Of a DNA stretch of 64,000 nt, positions 1 to 7,391 are shown piece by piece (positions within the stretch are counted from its first letter, which is position 1; every line of letters begins with the position of its first letter). Position numbers and translations under genes: made by a program. Source of the DNA: Chryseobacterium culicis (GTDB lineage Bacteria; Bacteroidota; Bacteroidia; Flavobacteriales; Weeksellaceae). The stretch covers positions 60,740-124,739 of the forward strand of contig NZ_FNWQ01000008.1 in the NCBI RefSeq assembly GCF_900108365.1, read 5' to 3'. The notes below the pieces were generated by a model. That model was not told the DNA's origin and searched no databases. It saw only the letters and a program-made list of their open reading frames with translations.

Positions 1-237
1 TTACTGAAATATAATTTTGAAACGGGTGAATATTTAAAAACCGTTAAGTCACCAGTCGTTATTTTTCACGGTGATAAAGATGAGGTTATTAACTATAAAG
101 CCTCTTTAAAACTTAAAAATAACTTTAAAAAAGGTGATCGTCTGATTCTATTAAAAGATCAGTATCACAACGGAATAACAGATAATTTGGATTATCAGAA
201 TGCAATGAAAGTAATTCTTGATTCTGATAAAAAATAA
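1..237 (+). CDS. alpha/beta hydrolase, C-terminal fragment (cut by window edge)
   Basis: The reading frame is open from the first base and ends at a TAA, giving the last 78 residues of a longer protein. The stretch SPVVIFHGDKDEVI is the typical strand-turn that holds the acid residue of alpha/beta hydrolases, and QYHNGITDN supplies a likely catalytic histidine. The nucleophile lies off the window. The gene stops 3 bases before paaD and so probably belongs to the same operon. It could be a thioesterase or ring-cleavage helper, but the substrate cannot be told from this fragment. Confidence 0.7.
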   Translation, partial: LLKYNFETGEYLKTVKSPVVIFHGDKDEVINYKASLKLKNNFKKGDRLILLKDQYHNGITDNLDYQNAMKVILDSDKK

Positions 238-240
238 GAT

Positions 241-705
241 ATGAATCAGCTTTTAGATTTATTAAAAACAATTCCCGATCCGGAAATTCCGGTGATTGAT
301 ATTGTGGAATTAGGAATTGTAAGAGATGCACAGGTCACAGGGGAAAATACCTGTGAAGTGATCATTACTCCTACTTATTCTGCATGTCCTGCCATGTTTA
401 CCATTGAGGAGGACATTATCAAAATGATGAAAGAAAACGGATGGGATGCGAAAGTGGTAACCAAGATGTTTCCGATCTGGACAACAGACTGGTTGACGGA
501 TGAAGCGAGGGAAAAACTCCGTGCTTACGGAATTACCCCGCCCGAAAAAGGAGCAGATGAACTCCACATCGGGAAACCGAAAAAATGTCCACGCTGCGGT
601 TCTGAGCATACTAAGCAGATCAGCAGATTCGGATCTACTTTGTGTAAGGCATCTTATCAGTGTTTAGACTGCCTGGAGCCGTTTGATTATTTTAAATGTC
701 ATTGA
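241..705 (+). CDS. paaD: PaaD, phenylacetyl-CoA epoxidase assembly protein
   Basis: This 154-residue protein is a MIP18/DUF59-type factor thought to help mature the iron centre of the PaaABCE phenylacetyl-CoA epoxidase. The N-terminal half (about residues 1-100) begins LLDLLKTIPDPEIPVIDIVE, the DUF59 signature, and carries the conserved cysteine in YSACPAMF. The C-terminal 40 residues form a zinc ribbon with CPRC, an isolated Cys and CLDC, which is specific to PaaD among DUF59 proteins. It lies 3 bases after the hydrolase and about 140 bases before paaG. The catalytic subunits paaA, paaB and paaC are not in the window and probably sit upstream. Confidence 0.93.
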   Translation: MNQLLDLLKTIPDPEIPVIDIVELGIVRDAQVTGENTCEVIITPTYSACPAMFTIEEDIIKMMKENGWDAKVVTKMFPIWTTDWLTDEAREKLRAYGITPPEKGADELHIGKPKKCPRCGSEHTKQISRFGSTLCKASYQCLDCLEPFDYFKCH

Positions 706-847
706 TGAGGTATTCATCAATCAGCAACAAATTTTACGGCTATGCAAAGCATAACGATGGAATTGTTAGAATGTTAAATTATTAGACGCTTACCTTAATT
801 TATATTGTTAAATTAGTGCGTTGTTAAATAATAAATTAATAAAAACT

Positions 848-1648
848 ATGTATACACAACTTGATATTGAAACGCATTTTGACGGGAAGCTTAAAATCGC
901 CTATCTGAATCAACCTGAAACTATGAACGCCCTTACCAAGCCGGCTTTATCAGATCTTAGAGATTTTGTTAAAGAATGCAGCGAAGACGAAACGGTAAGA
1001 TGTGTGGCCATTTCCGGAAGAGGAAGAGCATTCTGCTCAGGTCAGAATCTGGATGAAGCTTTTGTGGTAGGTCAGGAACACCATGATCATGACATCATCA
1101 GAAAAATTGTGGTAGACTATTATAACCCTTTGGTAATGGAGGTTACCCGTTGCAAAAAACCGGTTATTGCATTAGTAAACGGTCCTGCAGTAGGAGCTGG
1201 AGCAATGCTGGCTTTAATCTCTGATTTCGTTTTAGCCAATGAAAAAGCCTATTTTGCTCAGGCGTTTTCAAATATCGGTTTGATTCCAGATACAGGAGGA
1301 ACATACTTCTTACCGAAACTTTTAGGCAGACAATTGGCCAATTATTTAGCATTTACAGGTAAAAAATTATCTGCAGAGGAATCTAAAGCTCATGGTCTTG
1401 TAGCTGAAGTTTTCACAGAAGAAGAATTCGTTCCAAAATCTATGGAAATTCTTGAAAGAATGGCAAACATGCCAACAGCAGCCCTTAAGCTTACGAAAAA
1501 AGCTTTTGCCAGTTCTTATAATAACACCTTGAAAGAACAGCTTGAGTTGGAAGGCGATCTTCAGCAGGAAGCAGCAGGTACAGAAGACTTCATTGAAGGA
1601 GTAAATGCCTTTTTACAGAAAAGAAAACCTAATTATAAAGGAAAATAA
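848..1648 (+). CDS. paaG: PaaG, 1,2-epoxyphenylacetyl-CoA isomerase (enoyl-CoA hydratase family)
   Basis: This is a 266-residue crotonase-fold enzyme. PaaG isomerises ring-epoxide phenylacetyl-CoA to the oxepin and also acts in the later beta-oxidation steps. The oxyanion-hole segments are GRAFCSGQNLDEA and GPAVGAGAML, and the active-site aspartate is expected in LIPDTGGTYFLP. The ATG at 848 is preferred over an in-frame TTG at 821 because it starts directly at the first beta strand (YTQLDIETHF) and gives the usual family length. The role is inferred from its position between paaD and paaH; sequence alone supports only the crotonase family. Confidence 0.9.
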   Translation: MYTQLDIETHFDGKLKIAYLNQPETMNALTKPALSDLRDFVKECSEDETVRCVAISGRGRAFCSGQNLDEAFVVGQEHHDHDIIRKIVVDYYNPLVMEVTRCKKPVIALVNGPAVGAGAMLALISDFVLANEKAYFAQAFSNIGLIPDTGGTYFLPKLLGRQLANYLAFTGKKLSAEESKAHGLVAEVFTEEEFVPKSMEILERMANMPTAALKLTKKAFASSYNNTLKEQLELEGDLQQEAAGTEDFIEGVNAFLQKRKPNYKGK

Positions 1649-1650
1649 TT

Positions 1651-2063
1651 AATTTGAAAATGAGTTAATTTGAGAATTTGAAAATGAGAAATGACAAAGA
1701 AAATATTATTGTAAATAAGACTTTTGATTTTGCACTCAATATTATTGAATTTTCAGAAGATTTATACGAAGCGAAAAAAATTCCTTTGGCAAGTCAAATT
1801 TTTAAATCGGGAACTTCGATTGGAGCAAATGTTAGAGAAGCTCAAAACGCAGAAAGTAAAGCAGATTTTATTCATAAATTAAAAATTGCAGCTAAAGAAG
1901 CTGATGAAACAGAATATTGGCTTTTGCTATGCTTAAAATCCCCATATTTGAAATCTCCAAACGAAAAATTAATGTCTGATTTAAAAGAAATTCTATTAAT
2001 TCTGTCTAAAATTATTTCAAGCTCAAAATTAAAATAATTTTCAAATTAACTCATTTTCAAATT
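1651..2063. repeat. perfect 23-bp inverted repeats enclosing the four-helix-bundle gene
   Basis: Bases 1651-1673 and 2041-2063 are exact reverse complements over 23 bases (core AATTTGAAAATGAGTTAA). They bracket the 117-codon gene at 1684-2037. In RNA the arms would pair as a long stem with the gene in the loop, the same layout as the intervening sequences (IVS) of some bacterial 23S rRNA genes, which also encode an S23-type protein. A further partial copy, GAATTTGAAAATGAG at 1674-1688, includes the start codon. Related repeat arms recur in three other gaps of this cluster. Confidence 0.75.
1684..2037 (+). CDS. four-helix-bundle protein, S23 / 23S rRNA intervening-sequence (IVP) family
   Basis: This 117-residue protein matches the S23/IVP family in length and pattern. 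Hallmarks are the early FDFALNIIEF helix, the segment PLASQIFKSGTSIGANVREA and the motif DFIHKLKIAAKEADETEYWL. Members are small pentameric four-helix bundles of unknown role, first found inside 23S rRNA IVS elements. The ATG at 1684 is used; an in-frame TTG at 1678 adds two residues. No function in phenylacetate breakdown is known. It sits between paaG and paaH, framed by exact inverted repeats, and looks inserted. Its sequence is more AT-rich and lysine-rich than its neighbours. Confidence 0.9.
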   Translation: MRNDKENIIVNKTFDFALNIIEFSEDLYEAKKIPLASQIFKSGTSIGANVREAQNAESKADFIHKLKIAAKEADETEYWLLLCLKSPYLKSPNEKLMSDLKEILLILSKIISSSKLK

Positions 2064-2077
2064 TTCAAATTTAAAAT

Positions 2078-3211
2078 ATGAATGTAGGAATTATCGGTGC
2101 CGGAACCATGGGAATCGGCATTGCACAAGTAGCCGCAACGAACGGATGCAAAGTCTGGGTATATGACGCCAATGCAAAGCAAGTGGAAACGGCAACGGTA
2201 GGTCTGGAAAAAACATTAACCAAATTGGTTGACAAACAAAAAATTTCGGCGGAGAAAATGACTGAAATTTTGGCTAATATTTCCATTGCTACAGAATTGA
2301 AGGATTTCAAAGATTGTGAACTCGTCATTGAAGCCATCATAGAAAATAAAGAGATCAAAACCAAAGTGTTTACAGAGCTTGAAAACTATGTTTCTGAAAG
2401 TTGTGTTCTCAGTTCCAATACCTCATCAATTTCTATCACCTCTCTGGGTGCAGAACTCAGGAAACCGGAGCGTTTCATCGGAATTCACTTCTTCAATCCG
2501 GCTCCGTTAATGCCTTTAGTAGAAGTTATTCCGTCCTTATTAACAGAAAAAACATTGGCAGAAAAAATCTACAACCTCATGAAAGAATGGGGAAAGACTC
2601 CTGTTATTGCCAAAGATATTCCAGGATTCATTGTGAATAGAATCGCCAGACCTTATTATGGAGAAGGCCTGAGAATTGTTGAAGAAAACATCGCCACACC
2701 GGAACAGGTGGATGAAGCCATGAAAACATTGGGTAACTTCAAAATGGGTCCCTTCGAGTTAATGGATCTTATCGGAGTAGATGTCAACTTTGCCGTAACC
2801 ACCACTGTATACAAAGATTATTTCTACGATCCCAAATACAAACCCTCTTTATTGCAGCAAAGAATGTCTGAAGCCAAACTTCACGGCAGAAAAACAGGAA
2901 AAGGTTTCTACGATTACAGCGAAGGAGCAGAAAAACCTGTTGCTCAGAAAGATGATGCCTTATACCAGCAGATATTTTTAAGAATCATCTCAATGTTGAT
3001 CAACGAAGCTGTTGAAGCCAAAAGATTAGGGGTTGCCAATGATGAAGATATCGAGCTGGCCATGCAGAAAGGAGTCAACTATCCAAAAGGATTATTAGGC
3101 TGGGGGAAAGAAATCGGGTATGCAAAAATCTCCGAAACCCTTCAGAACCTTTACGAAGAATATCAGGAAGAAAGATACAGACAAAGTCCTTTACTTCGTA
3201 AAATGAATTAG
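2078..3211 (+). CDS. paaH: PaaH, 3-hydroxyadipyl-CoA / 3-hydroxyacyl-CoA dehydrogenase
   Basis: This 377-residue NAD-dependent dehydrogenase is expected to oxidise 3-hydroxyadipyl-CoA in the lower phenylacetate pathway. The Rossmann glycine motif GAGTMGIGIAQV starts at residue 7. The catalytic histidine lies in GIHFFNPAPLMPLVEVI, and KDIPGFIVNRIARPYY marks the linker to the C-terminal helical dimerisation domain. That domain continues through the NYPKGLLGW segment, which is typical of a second 3HCDH_C repeat. The start follows the right inverted-repeat arm of the S23 element by 14 bases. Family assignment is firm and the pathway role follows from the cluster. Confidence 0.92.
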   Translation: MNVGIIGAGTMGIGIAQVAATNGCKVWVYDANAKQVETATVGLEKTLTKLVDKQKISAEKMTEILANISIATELKDFKDCELVIEAIIENKEIKTKVFTELENYVSESCVLSSNTSSISITSLGAELRKPERFIGIHFFNPAPLMPLVEVIPSLLTEKTLAEKIYNLMKEWGKTPVIAKDIPGFIVNRIARPYYGEGLRIVEENIATPEQVDEAMKTLGNFKMGPFELMDLIGVDVNFAVTTTVYKDYFYDPKYKPSLLQQRMSEAKLHGRKTGKGFYDYSEGAEKPVAQKDDALYQQIFLRIISMLINEAVEAKRLGVANDEDIELAMQKGVNYPKGLLGWGKEIGYAKISETLQNLYEEYQEERYRQSPLLRKMN

Positions 3212-3300
3212 ATAATTTGAAAATATACCAATTTGAAAATTGATTATCACCGATTTTCATTTTCAAATTCTCAAATTTATTTGATTCTCAAATTAATAGT
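3212..3300. repeat. ORF-less AATTTGAAAA-type repeat element between paaH and the small gene
   Basis: The gap holds left arms AATTTGAAAATATACC and AATTTGAAAATTGA and right arms of the form TTTTCAAATTCTCAAATTT. These are the same words as in the repeats around the S23 gene, in inverted orientation, so the RNA could fold as an imperfect hairpin. No reading frame is present. It may be a deletion derivative of the larger element or an independent palindromic repeat. Confidence 0.6.
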
Positions 3301-3609
3301 ATGAATATAGATGAATTCAGAGCAGAGCTGGAAACCAGGCTTTTAATTGAAAAACAGTATTTAACTCAGGAAGCTTCCTCAGTTGATGAGCAGGAAAGAC
3401 TTGAGTTACTGGGAAAGTTTAATGAAAAATATAAAGAGCTGATCAAAAGATTAGCCAGTGAAAACGGAATTGATTTAAACGAATCCTATCCCTCTGAAAA
3501 TTCATCAGATTCAGAAAAGCTTTCATACGGACAAATCATTCTGGGAAAGACCATGAATGTCTACGACAGGTTATCTGATGAGCTGTATGAAGAAATAACA
3601 AACATATAA
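3301..3609 (+). CDS. small acidic helical protein of unknown function in paa cluster
   Basis: This 102-residue protein is not recognised. It is acidic and predicted helical, with no membrane segment, signal peptide or cysteine. The first 60 residues read like a pair of amphipathic helices (MNIDEFRAELETRLLIEKQY, then a stretch rich in Glu, Leu and Lys). A Ser/Asp-rich linker follows, then a C-terminal helix with YGQIILGKTMNVYDRL. It is followed after 9 bases by paaI, so the two are probably cotranscribed. The start codon lies directly after a repeat element. No pathway role can be assigned. Confidence 0.75.
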   Translation: MNIDEFRAELETRLLIEKQYLTQEASSVDEQERLELLGKFNEKYKELIKRLASENGIDLNESYPSENSSDSEKLSYGQIILGKTMNVYDRLSDELYEEITNI

Positions 3610-3618
3610 TTAATAGAA

Positions 3619-4032
3619 ATGAATCCAAGACAAGTAGCAGATTATATGTTCAATCAGGATGAGTTTTCCCAGTGGATGAATATCAAAATGATTGAAGTAA
3701 AAGAAAATTACTGTGTAATAGAAATGCCAATTAAGAAGGAGATGCTGAATGGGCTTAAAACCGTTCATGGCGGGGTTACCTTTGCATTTGCAGACTCTGC
3801 GCTCGCATTTTCTTCCAACAATACCGGGTATGCGGCTGTAGCATTGAACTGTATCATCAATTTTACCAAAGCAGGAAAAGAAGGTGATGTTTTCAGAGCA
3901 GAAAGTGTTCTGGTTAATGATACAAGGAAAACAGCGGTTTATGACATTCAGATTACCAATCAGAATAAGGAGCTGATCGCAAAATTTGTAGGAACAGTCT
4001 ACAAAATCGGAAAAAAAGTAACAGAATTATAA
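3619..4032 (+). CDS. paaI: PaaI, acyl-CoA thioesterase (hotdog fold)
   Basis: This 137-residue hotdog-fold thioesterase is thought to rescue CoA from dead-end aryl-CoA intermediates of the phenylacetate pathway. The hallmark segment VHGGVTFAFADSALAFSSN carries the HGG turn and the catalytic aspartate on the central helix. Length matches PaaI (about 140 residues). The usual PaaI helix-strand order follows, ending in IAKFVGTVYKIGKK. It starts 9 bases after the small acidic gene and is followed by a repeat-rich gap before the thiolase. Confidence 0.92.
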   Translation: MNPRQVADYMFNQDEFSQWMNIKMIEVKENYCVIEMPIKKEMLNGLKTVHGGVTFAFADSALAFSSNNTGYAAVALNCIINFTKAGKEGDVFRAESVLVNDTRKTAVYDIQITNQNKELIAKFVGTVYKIGKKVTEL

Positions 4033-4143
4033 AGAATTTGAAAATTTGAGAATTAGGTAATTTGAAAACTATTGTACTCCATAAATTCTTTATTTACCTG
4101 AAATTTTCAAATTCTCAAATTGACTCATTTTCAAATTAAAATT
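4033..4143. repeat. ORF-less AATTTGAAAA-type repeat element between paaI and paaJ
   Basis: The 111-base gap carries AATTTGAAAATTTGAGAATT near its left end and TTTTCAAATTCTCAAATTGA near its right end, as inverted arms, plus TAGGTAA opposite TTACCTG. The words match those around the S23 gene. No gene fits in the loop. The element ends 3 bases before the thiolase start, so an RNA hairpin here could affect mRNA stability or translation of paaJ. Confidence 0.6.
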
Positions 4144-5349
4144 ATGAACAACGTATATATCATAGACTACGTAAGAACTCCCATTTCAAAACTGCAGGGA
4201 GGATTATCAGAAGTTAGAGCAGATGATTTGGCAGCTATCGTGATCAAAGAAGTAGTTTCAAGAAATCCTCAGGTTCCTGTGGAAGAAATTGAAGACGTTA
4301 TTTTCGGTTGTGCCAATCAGGCGGGAGAAGATAACAGGAATGTTGCAAGAATGGCGCTGTTACTGGCGGGTCTTCCTTATAAAATAGGAGGTGAGACAGT
4401 CAACAGATTGTGTGCTTCAGGGATGTCTGCTGTAGCCAATGCATTCCGTTCTATTGCTGCCGGAGAAGGAGAAATTTATATTGCAGGAGGAGTAGAGCAT
4501 ATGACACGTTCTCCTTATGTGATGTCAAAACCAGGCGCAGCTTTTGGAAGAGACAGCCAGATGTTTGATACTACTTTCGGATGGCGTTTCATCAATCCTA
4601 AAATGAAAGAAATGTATGGGGTAGACGGTATGGGAGAAACGGCAGAAAACTTAGCGGATATCCACAAGATCAACAGGGAAGATCAGGATAAATTCGCCCT
4701 TTGGTCTCAGCAGAAAGCAGCCAAAGCTCAGCAGAGCGGCAGATTGGCAGAAGAAATCGTAAAAGTCGAAATTCCTCAGAGAAAAGGAGACCCGATTGTT
4801 TTTGAAAAAGATGAATTCATCAAACCAGCCTCTTCAATGGAAGGATTGGCAAAACTTCGTCCCGCTTTCAGAAAAGAGGGGACAGTAACTGCCGGAAACG
4901 CTTCAGGAATGAATGACGGGGCTGCTGCTTTGATTCTGGCGAGTGAAGAAGCCGTTAAAAAATATGGTTTAAAGCCTAAAGCAAAAATCCTGGGATCTTC
5001 TGTTGCAGGTGTAGAACCAAGAATCATGGGAATAGGACCTGTAGAAGCAACTCAGAAATTATTAAAGAGACTGAATCTTTCTCTTGAAGATATGGATATC
5101 ATTGAATTAAACGAAGCATTTGCAGCTCAGGCACTGGCAGTAACCAGAAGCTTAGGTTTAAAAGATGATGACGCAAGAATCAACCCGAACGGTGGTGCTA
5201 TTGCTATTGGCCATCCACTGGGAGTTTCCGGAGCAAGAATTGTAGGGTCTGCAGCCATAGAACTTCAGAAGCAGGATAAAAAATATGCATTGTGTACCCT
5301 TTGTATCGGGGTCGGACAGGGATACGCAATGGTTATTGAACGAGTTTAA
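4144..5349 (+). CDS. paaJ: PaaJ, 3-oxoadipyl-CoA / acetyl-CoA C-acyltransferase (thiolase)
   Basis: This 401-residue thiolase is expected to cleave 3-oxoadipyl-CoA to succinyl-CoA and acetyl-CoA, ending the phenylacetate pathway. The nucleophilic cysteine is Cys90 in VNRLCASGMSA. The catalytic histidine is in NPNGGAIAIGHPLGVSG and the second cysteine in CTLCIGVGQG near the end. The ATG at 4144 is chosen because NNVYIIDYVRTPI is the standard thiolase N-terminus; an upstream in-frame ATG at 4120 would translate the repeat. The symbol is from context: close relatives include PcaF and FadA. Confidence 0.92.
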   Translation: MNNVYIIDYVRTPISKLQGGLSEVRADDLAAIVIKEVVSRNPQVPVEEIEDVIFGCANQAGEDNRNVARMALLLAGLPYKIGGETVNRLCASGMSAVANAFRSIAAGEGEIYIAGGVEHMTRSPYVMSKPGAAFGRDSQMFDTTFGWRFINPKMKEMYGVDGMGETAENLADIHKINREDQDKFALWSQQKAAKAQQSGRLAEEIVKVEIPQRKGDPIVFEKDEFIKPASSMEGLAKLRPAFRKEGTVTAGNASGMNDGAAALILASEEAVKKYGLKPKAKILGSSVAGVEPRIMGIGPVEATQKLLKRLNLSLEDMDIIELNEAFAAQALAVTRSLGLKDDDARINPNGGAIAIGHPLGVSGARIVGSAAIELQKQDKKYALCTLCIGVGQGYAMVIERV

Positions 5350-5555
5350 TTTGAAAATGTGCTGATTTGAGAATTTGAAAATAATATTTCACCCATTTTT
5401 AATTTTAAATTAGCACATCATTTTTAACATTTTGCCTTTTCTGAGTGAACATCTTTGCACACGGAAATAGGCAGGAGAATTTTCAAAAACATGGGGAACC
5501 TTATGGTAAAAATAATTTTCAAATTCATTCATTCTCAAATTTTCAAATTAAAATT
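5350..5555. repeat. AATTTGAAAA-type repeat element between paaJ and paaY
   Basis: This 206-base gap is flanked by arms AATTTGAAAATGTGCTGATT (left, overlapping the thiolase stop) and TTCTCAAATTTTCAAATT (right). The left arm also pairs with AAATTAGCACATCATTT near 5407-5423, giving a local hairpin. No gene is present, although an in-frame extension of paaY runs through it. It is the longest ORF-less copy of the repeat family and could hold a degraded insert or a promoter for paaY. Confidence 0.55.
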
Positions 5556-6149
5556 ATGAACATCTATTCATACCACGGGATTCGTCCCATTATAAAACCT
5601 TCTGCTTACATTCATCCGCAGGCTGTAGTGATCGGGAATGTAGAAATAGGAGAAGAAGTATACATTGGTCCTAATGCGGTCATCCGTGGGGACTGGGGAA
5701 AAATTATCATTAAAGACGGAGCCAATGTGCAGGAAAACTGTACCCTCCACGTTTTCCCCAATATAGAAACCATATTGGAAGAATCAGCACACATCGGACA
5801 CGGCGCGATTATTCATTCCGGACATATCGGAAAAAACTGTCTGATCGGAATGAATGCTGTGGTAATGGACAAAGCCTATATAGGTGACGAAAGCATTGTA
5901 GGAGCACTGGCTTTTGTACCAGCCAATTTCAGATGTGAACCAAGAAAACTGGTGGTAGGAAGCCCTGCAAAAGTGATCCGTGATGTATCTGATGAAATGA
6001 TTCACTGGAAAACAGAAGGAACAAAGTTATATCAGGAGCTGGCAAGGGAAGGAAAAGAAGCTATTCTGCCTTGTGAACCTTTTACAGAATATGTTCAGCA
6101 GATCCCAACCAAAATTGTGGATTACAGCATCTGGGATGATATAAAATAA
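5556..6149 (+). CDS. paaY: PaaY, gamma-carbonic-anhydrase-fold hexapeptide protein
   Basis: This 197-residue protein is a left-handed beta-helix of hexapeptide repeats, visible from about residue 20 to 140 (for example IGEEVYIGPNAVIRGD and IGMNAVVMDKAYIGDESI). PaaY homologues are reported to have thioesterase activity on pathway side products. The candidate metal-binding histidines are in CTLHVF and in HIGHGAIIHSGHIG. The last 50 residues form the usual C-terminal helix. The ATG at 5556 is preferred over one at 5445, since the upstream extension only translates the repeat element. Confidence 0.9.
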   Translation: MNIYSYHGIRPIIKPSAYIHPQAVVIGNVEIGEEVYIGPNAVIRGDWGKIIIKDGANVQENCTLHVFPNIETILEESAHIGHGAIIHSGHIGKNCLIGMNAVVMDKAYIGDESIVGALAFVPANFRCEPRKLVVGSPAKVIRDVSDEMIHWKTEGTKLYQELAREGKEAILPCEPFTEYVQQIPTKIVDYSIWDDIK

Positions 6150-6223
6150 GGGGATGACGGAAAATCTGTCAATTTAAATGAATTTGAATATAATTTTAAA
6201 ATTTTGAATAACTGCTAATAATC

Positions 6224-6256
6224 AAACCTAACAGATTTTTAAAGCCCGTTAGGTTT
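6224..6256. repeat. palindromic repeat in leader of the esterase gene
   Basis: AAACCTAAC at 6224-6232 and GTTAGGTTT at 6248-6256 form a perfect 9-bp stem with a 15-base loop. It ends 12 bases before the esterase start codon. From memory, AACCT(A/G)ACAGGTTTT-type palindromes are common between genes in flavobacteria, so this may be a dispersed repeat rather than a specific regulator. It has no T-run directly after it. Confidence 0.5.
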
Positions 6257-6268
6257 AATAAATTAAAT

Positions 6269-7096
6269 ATGATTAAAAAAATTGCACTTGCATGCAGCAT
6301 AATGTTGGCGGTAGGATGTACACTAACAGCACAGACCGTTGCTACAAAACCGCTTACAATAGGAGAAGTGAGGACCATTAAGTCCAAAACATTAAATGAA
6401 GACAGAACACTGAATATTTATCTTCCACAGGGATACGATAAAGCAAAGTCATATCCGGTGATTTATTTATTGGATGGAAGTATGAATGAAGATTTTATTC
6501 ACGTGACGGGATTAGTACAATTCTTTAATCAGATGTATTCCATGCCGGAAACCATTGTGGTGGGGGTAGCGAATGTAGACAGAAAAAGGGACTTTACTTT
6601 TCATACGGATTTAAAAGATTTGCAGAAAGACTATCCTACAACGGGACATTCTGATAAGTTCATTGAATTCATGGAAAAAGAATTAAAACCTTACGTAGAA
6701 AGTCAGTTTAAAACGACAGACAAATATCTTTTCGGTCAGTCTTTGGGAGGGCTTTTAGCAACAGAAATTCTTTTGAAAAAACCGGAAATGTTCAATAACT
6801 ATTTTATCATCAGTCCAAGTTTATGGTGGGATGATGAAAGCCTTTTAAAACAGGCACCTCAATTACTTTCAAAATCACCGGACACCAAAAAGTTTGTCTA
6901 TGTTTCTGTAGGAAAAGGAGAGCATCCGGTAATGGTAAAAGATGCTGAAGCTTTTTACGATGTTTTGAAAAAAGCAGGAAAGAAAAACTGGACACTGGAG
7001 TATAAAATGATGGAAACAGATAACCACGCAACCATTCTTCACAGAAGTTTATATGAAGGATTAGTGAAAATGTTTCCCTATCAGGAGCCGAAATAA
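6269..7096 (+). CDS. secreted alpha/beta hydrolase, esterase D / enterochelin-esterase family
   Basis: This 275-residue protein has an export signal: basic start, hydrophobic core and either a lipobox (LAVGC, Cys17) or cleavage after TAQ. The mature part matches the esterase family that includes Fes and YbbA-type enzymes: YPVIYLLDGSMNEDF, the nucleophile elbow GQSLGGL and a late catalytic histidine in DNHATILHRS. It should act in the periplasm or at the outer membrane on an ester, perhaps a siderophore or an acyl compound. It lies between paaY and paaZ, but a secreted enzyme has no clear place in the cytoplasmic phenylacetate pathway. Confidence 0.85.
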   Translation: MIKKIALACSIMLAVGCTLTAQTVATKPLTIGEVRTIKSKTLNEDRTLNIYLPQGYDKAKSYPVIYLLDGSMNEDFIHVTGLVQFFNQMYSMPETIVVGVANVDRKRDFTFHTDLKDLQKDYPTTGHSDKFIEFMEKELKPYVESQFKTTDKYLFGQSLGGLLATEILLKKPEMFNNYFIISPSLWWDDESLLKQAPQLLSKSPDTKKFVYVSVGKGEHPVMVKDAEAFYDVLKKAGKKNWTLEYKMMETDNHATILHRSLYEGLVKMFPYQEPK

Positions 7097-7107
7097 ATAA
7101 GTTCCCG

Positions 7108-7383
7108 TTGATTAGCATTCTGAAAAAATATTGGATCGTTTTATTAATTCTGATAATCATGATGAATGCTCTCGGGCTCAATCTGGTAAAAGAGTCAACA
7201 GGAATTTCAGATGCCTTGGAACATGCTGAATCAGATGAGGTAATTGCTGATCTAAAGCAGAAAGACGATTTATATACATTGTTTATTGAAATGGTCATCA
7301 TTTTAGACGGTTGGTTAGCACTTTTTATTCCTTATTTGATTATTGGAAACATTATAAACAAGATTAATCTAAGAAAAAAGTAA
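7108..7383 (+). CDS. small two-helix membrane protein, unknown
   Basis: The frame codes for up to 91 residues with hydrophobic segments at about residues 8-24 and 62-84, joined by an acidic, hydrophilic loop of some 35 residues. No ATG is available at the front; TTG at 7108 is the likely start, and the first ATG (7159) would cut the first membrane helix. It lies 11 bases after the esterase and 8 bases before paaZ, so it is probably in the same transcript. The protein is not recognised. Confidence 0.6.
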   Translation: MISILKKYWIVLLILIIMMNALGLNLVKESTGISDALEHAESDEVIADLKQKDDLYTLFIEMVIILDGWLALFIPYLIIGNIINKINLRKK

Positions 7384-7391
7384 AAAACTAT

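Noticed and set aside
1684..2037. S23 gene as sign of a 23S rRNA nearby
   Set aside because: No rRNA sequence surrounds it; both neighbours are paa genes.
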